In this document: positions 6,960 to 11,464 of the stretch, one piece after another
Numbering within the stretch: the first letter of the stretch is position 1
How the letters are laid out: every line of letters begins with the position of its first letter
From: JANYCG01 sp031397915
Lineage (GTDB): Bacteria > Pseudomonadota > Gammaproteobacteria > Burkholderiales > Burkholderiaceae_C
Direction: 5' to 3'
NCBI GenBank assembly: GCA_031397915.1
Contig: JANNMM010000021.1
Coordinates: forward strand, 1 to 11,464
DNA length: 11,464 nucleotides
Translations under genes and position numbers: made by a program
The notes under the pieces: generated by a model
The model's database searches: none
Seen by the model: only the letters and a program-made list of their open reading frames with translations
Told to the model about the DNA's origin: nothing

Positions 6960-6989
6960 GAAACTTCCTTCCAAGACTTAGAAACTTCC
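6960..6989. repeat. Two direct 9-bp repeats between divergent dciA and M23 genes
   Basis: GAAACTTCC occurs at 6960-6968 and again at 6981-6989, exactly 21 bp apart, so both copies lie on the same face of the helix. The first overlaps the M23 ribosome binding site, and the second ends at the base before the dciA ATG. With only 33 bp between the divergent start codons this could be a shared operator or simply reflect purine-rich ribosome-binding sequence on one strand. Confidence 0.5.
6964..6972 (-). promoter_or_regulatory. Ribosome binding site of the M23 peptidase gene
   Basis: GGAAGGAAG on the minus strand, 7 nt before ATG 6956, decides the start in favour of MQLIITDAWL over the longer frame from 6974. 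Confidence 0.8.
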
Positions 6990-7301
6990 ATGAACCCGCG
7001 ACCACGCAGCTACACCATCCTGCAGGCAGCCGGGGAAACCCCCACACTCGCACGACTCACCGAGCTGACGAGGGAGTCAAGCGCCCGCCTGAAGGCGATA
7101 GAGCCTCTGGTGCCAGCCGCGCTGAGAAATTCACTGACCGCTGGACCGATTGACGGCGCCGTTTGGTGCCTGATTCTGGACAACAACGCGACCGCCGCAA
7201 AAATCCGCCAATTGCTTCCCTCGTTTCTGTCACATTTGAGAAGCAAGGGTTGGGAGGTTACCTCAATTCGCCTGCGGGTTCAAATGCAGCAAACCCGGTA
7301 A
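6990..7301 (+). CDS. dciA: DciA-like (DUF721) replicative helicase loader
   Basis: A 103-residue protein whose body (PTLARLTELTRESSARLKAI, then the WCLILDNNATAAKIRQLLPS and IRLRVQ segments) matches the compact DUF721 fold: an N-terminal helical part, a two-strand hydrophobic core and a final strand rich in R and V. In bacteria lacking DnaC, DUF721 proteins (DciA) interact with the DnaB helicase and support its loading; the role here is inferred from the family. It is near the short end for the family and lacks a long N- or C-terminal extension. The ATG at 6990 is chosen because the frame upstream is antisense to the M23 gene. No clear ribosome binding site precedes it. A DUF721 gene near secA is, from memory, frequent in proteobacteria. 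Confidence 0.75.
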   Translation: MNPRPRSYTILQAAGETPTLARLTELTRESSARLKAIEPLVPAALRNSLTAGPIDGAVWCLILDNNATAAKIRQLLPSFLSHLRSKGWEVTSIRLRVQMQQTR

Positions 7302-7350
7302 ATCGTTACCAGTGGAAAGCACGCCCACAAAAAGGAAAGCCCGCGCACAT

Positions 7351-7390
7351 AAGCAAAACGGGCCAGTCAGAATTCTGAGAGGCCCGCTTT
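7351..7390 (-). terminator. Intrinsic terminator of the tRNA operon
   Basis: On the minus strand, CGGGCC (7386-7381) pairs with GGCCCG (7364-7359); inside, the palindrome TCAGAATTCTGA (7367-7378) extends the stem beyond a 2x2 mismatch. A TTTTGCTT tract (7358-7351) follows directly. It lies about 11 nt beyond the 3' end of tRNA-Asp. It also faces the end of dciA (+) and may block transcripts from that side, though the plus-strand T-run (CTTT) is short. Confidence 0.85.
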
Positions 7391-7401
7391 GCAACTGACT
7401 T

Positions 7402-7478
7402 TGGCGGAGTGGACGGGACTCGAACCCGCGACCCCCGGCGTGACAGGCCGGTATTCTAACCAACTGAACTACCACTCC
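7402..7478 (-). tRNA. tRNA-Asp (GTC)
   Basis: A 77-nt cloverleaf with CCA encoded (7402-7404). The acceptor GGAGTGG pairs fully with CCACTCC, the discriminator is G, the T loop reads GGTTCGAGTCC, and the anticodon GTC is at 7442-7444 (minus strand) in the loop CTGTCAC. Third and last in the Ala-Glu-Asp cluster, 46 bp after tRNA-Glu. Confidence 0.97.
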
Positions 7479-7524
7479 TGGTAGTCTGCCCCGTTTGACC
7501 GGAACAGCAAAAACGCCAATTAAA

Positions 7525-7600
7525 TGGCGACCCCACGGGGATTCGAACCCCGGTACTTACCGTGAAAGGGTAATGTCCTAGGCCTCTAGACGATGGGGTC
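7525..7600 (-). tRNA. tRNA-Glu (TTC)
   Basis: A 76-nt cloverleaf with encoded CCA (7525-7527). The acceptor GACCCCA pairs with TGGGGTC, the anticodon loop is CTTTCAC with anticodon TTC at 7564-7566, and the D arm resembles E. coli tRNA-Glu (CGTCTAGAGGCC). It lies downstream of gltX, whose enzyme charges it. Confidence 0.97.
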
Positions 7601-7641
7601 AAAACCTTGGAACTCCAAACAAGAACATTCACTCGAAAATT

Positions 7642-7717
<76 letters not shown>

Positions 7718-7724
7718 TAACCTC

Positions 7725-7751
7725 TGACGGTTGTGCCGGGCACTCACGTCA
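7725..7751. repeat. 27-bp interrupted dyad in the tRNA leader
   Basis: TGACG (7725-7729) and CGTCA (7747-7751) enclose GTGC (7733-7736) and GCAC (7740-7743) with symmetric 3-nt spacers and a 3-nt centre. It lies between the predicted transcription start (about 7760) and the tRNA-Ala 5' end, so the precursor RNA could fold it as a hairpin with one internal loop. Confidence 0.6.
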
Positions 7752-7766
7752 ACTTCCGAGCCTCGC

Positions 7767-7795
7767 ATTATAGCAAGGAAATTGCACGCTGCGAA
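7767..7795 (-). promoter_or_regulatory. Sigma70-type promoter of the tRNA operon
   Basis: Minus strand: -35 TTCGCA (7795-7790; 4 of 6 consensus), 17-bp spacer, perfect -10 TATAAT (7772-7767) with an upstream TG (TGCTATAAT, extended -10). A G+C-rich discriminator (GCGAGG) follows, typical of stringently controlled stable-RNA promoters. Predicted start near 7760, giving a leader of about 43 nt before tRNA-Ala. The -35 box begins at the base after the gltX stop codon. Confidence 0.85.
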
Positions 7796-9190
7796 TTACG
7801 CAGACAACCGTTGAGCGACTTTATCGCGGTCCATCAGTGCCAATAAGGCATCGAGCGATGGCGTTTGGGCAGTGCCCATCACCAACACGCGCACTGGCAT
7901 TGCCAGTTGCGGCATTTTGATTCCCGCCACTGCGAGAACTTCCTTGATGGCCACCGCAATGGAGGCTTTGTCCCAGGCACAGGATTTCAGCTTTTCAGCC
8001 AACATGGCCAGCACTGGCCTGACGGCATCGTTCACGTGGGTCGCCCGCTCCTGCGGATTGACCACGATGTCAGCGTAAAAGGCCCGGGCCCATTGCGCGA
8101 GCGCCACCGTGGTGTCACATCGGTCTTTGAACAGGCCGCATATGCTGGACAGACGCGCGTCCACCTGCACGCCTTGTTTTTCCAATTGCGCCGCCACCAG
8201 CGGCGCCAGCGCATCATCCGCCATGGCCTTCAGGTGTTGCGCGTTGACCCAGCGCAGTTTGGTTTCATCAAACTGCGCCGCGCTCTTGCCCAAGTGGTCG
8301 AGGTTGAACCAGCTCACGAACTGTTCGCGGCTGAAGATTTCGTCGTCGCCATGGCTCCAGCCCAGTCGTGCCAGGTAGTTGACCATGGCGTCCGGAAGAA
8401 AGCCCTCTTGCTCAAACTGCGTTACCGGCTTGGCGCCATTGCGCTTGCTCATCTTTTCGCCCTGCTCGTTTAGCACGGTCGGCAAATGGGCATACACCGG
8501 CGGCTCTTTGCCGAGAGCCCGGAAGATATTGATCTGGCGTGGCGTGTTGTTCACATGGTCGTCGCCACGAATCACGTGGGTGATGGCCATGTCGATGTCG
8601 TCCACCACCACACAGAAGTTGTAAGTCGGGGTGCCCACTTCGCCCAGCGCAGCGGGTCGCGCGATCACCAAGTCATCGAGCTCGTCGTTGCTGATCTCGA
8701 TGCGGCCCTTGACCTTGTCGTCCCACACCACTGTGCCCCCCTGAGGGTTCTTGAAGCGCAGCACAGGCAACACACCCTCTGGAACCGGTGGCAGGGTTTT
8801 GCCCTGCTCGGGCCGCCAGGTACCGTCGTATTTGGGTTTTTGTTTCGCCGCCATCTGCCGCTCGCGCAGGGCGTCCAGCTCGGCCACACCCATGTAACAC
8901 GGGTAGACCTTTCCGGTGGCGATCAGCCCGGCCAACACTTCCTTGTAACGCGGCATACGCTGCATCTGGTAGAACGGGCCTTCGTCGTGCGTGAGGCCGA
9001 GCCATGCCATGCCTTGCAAAATCACGTCGACGGCAGCCTGGGTGGAGCGGTCCTCGTCGGTATCTTCAATGCGCAGGATGAAATCGCCACCGGTCGAGCG
9101 CGCAAAGGCCCACGGGTACAAGGCCGAGCGGATGTTGCCCAGGTGGATGAAGCCGGTGGGTGACGGCGCAAACCGGGTGCGGGTCTTCAT
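7796..9190 (-). CDS. gltX: Glutamyl-tRNA synthetase (GluRS), class I
   Basis: GltX ligates glutamate to tRNA-Glu. The 464-residue product carries the class I signatures: the HIGH-like HLGN at residues 16-19 within FAPSPTGFIHLGN, and KMSKR at 246-250. RIEDTDEDRS (40-49) and the VIRGDDHVNNTPRQ region (207-219) are typical of bacterial GluRS. The zinc-site region keeps C98 but lacks the second cysteine (CYM instead of E. coli CYC), so zinc binding is unlikely. Length is normal for a single-copy bacterial GluRS. The ATG overlaps the purF stop by 4 bp (ATGA, 9187-9190) and has no strong ribosome binding site of its own, pointing to translational coupling. A promoter and tRNA cluster follow without an intervening terminator. 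Confidence 0.97.
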   Translation of the reverse strand: MKTRTRFAPSPTGFIHLGNIRSALYPWAFARSTGGDFILRIEDTDEDRSTQAAVDVILQGMAWLGLTHDEGPFYQMQRMPRYKEVLAGLIATGKVYPCYMGVAELDALRERQMAAKQKPKYDGTWRPEQGKTLPPVPEGVLPVLRFKNPQGGTVVWDDKVKGRIEISNDELDDLVIARPAALGEVGTPTYNFCVVVDDIDMAITHVIRGDDHVNNTPRQINIFRALGKEPPVYAHLPTVLNEQGEKMSKRNGAKPVTQFEQEGFLPDAMVNYLARLGWSHGDDEIFSREQFVSWFNLDHLGKSAAQFDETKLRWVNAQHLKAMADDALAPLVAAQLEKQGVQVDARLSSICGLFKDRCDTTVALAQWARAFYADIVVNPQERATHVNDAVRPVLAMLAEKLKSCAWDKASIAVAIKEVLAVAGIKMPQLAMPVRVLVMGTAQTPSLDALLALMDRDKVAQRLSA

Positions 9191-10695
9191 GCGGGATTGG
9201 GCAAGGCCAGGCGTGAGGTGTCGTCTTCGGGTTCACCACCCTTCACGCGGTCTTCGTTCAGGCGGGCGATGTCGCCGGCAAAAATATCCCCCGTCACGTA
9301 GACGCCGTCAAAACACGAGGCGTCAAAACCCGTGATCGACGGGCGCAACTTGCCGATGGCTTTTTTCATGCCGTCCACGTCCTGGTAAATCAGCGCATCG
9401 CAACCGATGATTTTCTGGATCTCGGCCACACTGCGGTCGTGCGCCACCAGCTCTTCGGCCGTCGGCATGTCAATGCCATACACATTGGGGTAGCGCACCG
9501 GCGGGGCGGCGCTGGCAAGGTACACCTTGCGCGCACCGGCGTCACGTGCCATCTGCACAATTTCCTGGCTGGTGGTGCCGCGCACAATCGAATCATCCAC
9601 CAGCAACACGTTGCGGCCCTTGAACTCGCTGACGATGGCGTTGAGTTTTTGCCGCACCGATTTTTTGCGCACCGACTGCCCCGGCATGATGAAGGTGCGG
9701 CCCACATAGCGGTTTTTCACAAAGCCTTCACGGTACGGCAAACCCAGCAATTGGGCGAGTTGCGCGGCGCTGGGCCGGCTGGATTCGGGGATTGGAATCA
9801 CCACATCAATCTCATTCGGCGGCACGGTGGAGACGACCCGTTTGGCCAGCGCCTCGCCCAGATTCAGCCGCGCCTGGTAGACCGAGATGCCGTCCATCAC
9901 CGAGTCAGGCCGCGCGAGGTAAACAAACTCGAAAATGCACGGGTTCAATTTCGGCGAATCAGCGCACTGCTCGGCGTGCACCTTGCCGGCGAGGTCAATG
10001 AACACCGCTTCACCCGGCTCGACGTTGCGGTCAAACCGGTGCCCGGTGCCTTCAAGCGCCACCGACTCGCTGGCCAGCATCACGGTACCCGCGCCGTCCA
10101 CGCCGCTTTTGCCCATACACAGCGGGCGGATGCCAAACGGGTCGCGAAACGCCAGCACACCGTGCCCGGCGATCAGTGCCACCACGGCATAAGAGCCCCG
10201 CAGACGCCGGTGTACATTGCGCACCGCTGCGAACACGTCGGCCGGCTGCAGGGGCAAGCCACGCGTGGTTCTCTCGATCTCGTGGGCCAGCACATTGAGC
10301 AACACCTCGGAGTCGCTCTCGGTGTTGATGTGGCGGTGGTCGGTGCTGAACAGCTCCTGCTTGAGCGCCTTGGCGTTGGTCAAATTGCCGTTGTGCACCA
10401 GCACGATGCCAAACGGCGCGTTGACATAAAACGGCTGCGCTTCTTCTTCGCTGTAGGCGTTGCCCGCCGTTGGGTAACGCACCTGGCCCAGGCCACAGTT
10501 GCCGGGCAAAGAGCGCATGTTTCGGGTGCGAAACACGTCGCGCACCATGCCTTTGGCCTTGTGCATGAAAAACTTGCGTTCCTGCTGCGTGACGATGCCC
10601 GCGGCGTCTTGCCCGCGGTGCTGCAGCAGCAAAAGCGCGTCATAGATGAGCTGATTGACAGGGGCGTTGCTGACAACACCGACGATTCCACACAT
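9187..10695 (-). CDS. purF: Amidophosphoribosyltransferase (PurF)
   Basis: PurF makes 5-phosphoribosylamine from PRPP and glutamine, the first step of purine synthesis. The 502-residue product begins MCGIVGV, so after Met removal the nucleophilic Cys is N-terminal, with no propeptide, as in E. coli. Class II glutaminase residues are visible: R73 in GQVRYPTAG, N102-G103 in HNGN, and D128 in TESDSE. The PRPP loop VLLVDDSIVRGTTS is at 363-376. No cysteine cluster of the Fe-S (B. subtilis-type) enzymes stands out. The start is supported by AAGGA (10703-10707), 7 nt before the ATG. cvpA lies upstream and gltX overlaps downstream. Confidence 0.97.
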   Translation of the reverse strand: MCGIVGVVSNAPVNQLIYDALLLLQHRGQDAAGIVTQQERKFFMHKAKGMVRDVFRTRNMRSLPGNCGLGQVRYPTAGNAYSEEEAQPFYVNAPFGIVLVHNGNLTNAKALKQELFSTDHRHINTESDSEVLLNVLAHEIERTTRGLPLQPADVFAAVRNVHRRLRGSYAVVALIAGHGVLAFRDPFGIRPLCMGKSGVDGAGTVMLASESVALEGTGHRFDRNVEPGEAVFIDLAGKVHAEQCADSPKLNPCIFEFVYLARPDSVMDGISVYQARLNLGEALAKRVVSTVPPNEIDVVIPIPESSRPSAAQLAQLLGLPYREGFVKNRYVGRTFIMPGQSVRKKSVRQKLNAIVSEFKGRNVLLVDDSIVRGTTSQEIVQMARDAGARKVYLASAAPPVRYPNVYGIDMPTAEELVAHDRSVAEIQKIIGCDALIYQDVDGMKKAIGKLRPSITGFDASCFDGVYVTGDIFAGDIARLNEDRVKGGEPEDDTSRLALPNPA

Positions 10696-10702
10696 GAGCC
10701 TG

Positions 10703-10707
10703 TCCTT
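10703..10707 (-). promoter_or_regulatory. Ribosome binding site of purF
   Basis: AAGGA on the minus strand, 7 nt before the purF ATG (10693-10695), downstream of the dyad in the cvpA-purF gap. Confidence 0.75.
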
Positions 10708-10725
10708 ATTCCAGTTCGACCATCG

Positions 10726-10752
10726 CCGTGCCTGGCACGTGGATTGGCACGG
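10726..10752. repeat. Overlapping inverted repeats in the cvpA-purF gap
   Basis: CCGTGCC (10726-10732) is complementary to GGCACGG (10746-10752), a 7-bp stem with a 13-nt loop. The nested 13-bp dyad CGTGCC-T-GGCACG lies at 10727-10739. The stem abuts the cvpA stop codon and lies upstream of the purF ribosome binding site. It could be an mRNA hairpin after cvpA, or an operator; no U-run follows, so it is not a typical terminator. Confidence 0.55.
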
Positions 10753-11259
10753 TCACGGCAACAACTTGCCGAACTCGGCCGGCAACACGGGTTTGAGCCC
10801 TTTGAGTGCGGCCGTCAGGGTACTGGCGCCGATAGATTCTTTCCACCACAGGGCCGACTTCAGGGGCGTCATCGCCACCACCACCGCAACCGCCAGCAGC
10901 ACCACCAGCCCGCGCACCACACCAAAAATACCGCCCAGAATGCGGTCAAACGGCGCCAGGCCAACCACCGTCACCAGCTTCTTCACCAAAAGCGCGATGA
11001 GGCCACCGACGAACAGCGCCACAACAAAGGTCAATACAAAACCCGCCGCGTAACGCACGCCCTCGCCCGCACCCGACATCGGCAACAGCTTTGCCACATC
11101 CGCCGCGAACCACTGCGCAACAACAAAGGCCACAACCCAGGCGGCCAGCGAAATCAGCTCATACACCAGACCGCGCCACAGGCCAATCACCAGCGACAGC
11201 AGCAGCACCGCCAGAAACGCCCAATCCAGCATCGCAACGTGAAGGACAGTTTGGGTCAC
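10753..11259 (-). CDS. cvpA: CvpA family membrane protein
   Basis: A 168-residue very hydrophobic protein with about four predicted membrane helices (roughly residues 12-30, 35-52, 70-92 and 106-130). It contains the family's N-terminal D-[WY]-x(n)-RG pattern (MLDWAFLAVLLLSLVIGLWRG is close to E. coli MVWIDYAIIAV with its later RGF) and the FDRILGGIFGVVRG core. CvpA is an inner-membrane protein linked in E. coli to colicin V production and envelope stress tolerance; its biochemical role is unclear. The GTG at 11257-11259 gives the longest frame, but ATG 11230-11232 (MLDWAF) fits the family N terminus better; neither has a clear ribosome binding site. Placement before purF matches E. coli. Confidence 0.92.
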   Translation of the reverse strand: MTQTVLHVAMLDWAFLAVLLLSLVIGLWRGLVYELISLAAWVVAFVVAQWFAADVAKLLPMSGAGEGVRYAAGFVLTFVVALFVGGLIALLVKKLVTVVGLAPFDRILGGIFGVVRGLVVLLAVAVVVAMTPLKSALWWKESIGASTLTAALKGLKPVLPAEFGKLLP

Positions 11260-11271
11260 GCGCGGTCCCGT

Positions 11272-11464
11272 TCAGAGGGCGAGAATCGCCGCGGGCAGAT
11301 CCAGCGACTTCACCTTTTGCGCCACGCGGTCGGCCTCGGCCTTGTCGGCAAACGGGCCAACCCGAACCCGCGTGCGCGTGCCGTCTTTGGTCTCCACCAC
11401 CTGCGCATAGGTTTTGAGCCCGGCCGATTCGAGTTTGGCGCGCGCTTCCTTGACGCGCGCGGCA
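11272..11464 (-). CDS. SPOR-domain protein, DedD-like (C-terminal part)
   Basis: The minus strand encodes the last 63 complete codons before TGA at 11272-11274. The translation contains AQVVETKDGTRTRVRVGPFA, then DKAEADRVAQKVKSLDLPAAILAL. The RVRVGPFADKAEADRVAQKV stretch is the characteristic second half of a SPOR domain, which binds denuded glycan strands in septal peptidoglycan. The gene starts beyond the right edge, so the expected N-terminal membrane segment cannot be checked. Its position before cvpA-purF matches dedD in E. coli. Its stop lies 12 bp before the cvpA GTG. Confidence 0.9.
   Translation of the reverse strand, partial: AARVKEARAKLESAGLKTYAQVVETKDGTRTRVRVGPFADKAEADRVAQKVKSLDLPAAILAL

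Noticed and set aside
6669..6989. Upstream extension of the dciA reading frame to 6669
   Set aside because: The extension is antisense to the M23 gene and has no DUF721 similarity; the family-like protein starts at ATG 6990.
7318..7350. Separate terminator for dciA on the plus strand
   Set aside because: No hairpin is visible between 7302 and 7350; only the tRNA-operon hairpin at 7359-7386 could serve, and its plus-strand T-run is short.

Overview
This window is chromosomal core-genome DNA from a Gram-negative proteobacterium, most likely a betaproteobacterium of the Comamonadaceae/Burkholderiales type. I infer this from the high G+C coding DNA, the protein sequences and two conserved neighbourhoods. 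The first is dciA / M23 peptidase / secA / argJ / AAA+ ATPase / mutT facing yacG, which resembles the E. coli lpxC-secM-secA-mutT versus yacG order with argJ and an ATPase inserted. The second is SPOR protein - cvpA - purF, as in the E. coli dedD-cvpA-purF group, here extended by gltX. The species cannot be fixed from the sequence alone.

Layout, left to right. Positions 1-145 hold the 3' end of yacG (+). Positions 146-418 are a gene-free convergent gap with six copies of an 8-bp tandem repeat, a short dyad and a very AT-rich island (about 22% G+C over 241-400). Positions 419-5795 are a tight minus-strand block transcribed secA > argJ > DUF815-type AAA+ ATPase > mutT, with a 32-bp gap, a 4-bp overlap and an 18-bp gap. 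A 200-bp leader region upstream of secA follows. Positions 5997-6956 encode a membrane-anchored LytM/M23 endopeptidase (-), divergent from a small dciA (DUF721) gene (+, 6990-7301) with only 33 bp between the start codons. Positions 7351-7795 hold a tRNA operon (-; Ala-GGC, Glu-TTC, Asp-GTC) with a recognisable promoter and an intrinsic terminator. Positions 7796-11464 are a second minus-strand block: SPOR-domain protein (partial) > cvpA > purF > gltX.

Functionally these are housekeeping genes: protein export (SecA), arginine biosynthesis (ArgJ), nucleotide-pool cleaning (MutT), cell-wall remodelling (M23 and SPOR proteins), replicative helicase loading (DciA), purine synthesis (PurF) and glutamyl-tRNA formation (GltX next to a tRNA-Glu gene). 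PurF and GltX overlap by 4 bp, which predicts translational coupling between a glutamine-consuming, glutamate-releasing enzyme and a glutamate-consuming one.

I found no phage, transposon, CRISPR, defence or other clearly undescribed multi-gene system. The parts most worth a second look are non-coding: the repeat plus AT-rich island at 158-418, an upstream ORF overlapping the secA start, the paired 9-bp repeats between dciA and the M23 gene, dyads in the cvpA-purF gap and tRNA leader, and the hairpin that holds the M23 stop codon in its loop.
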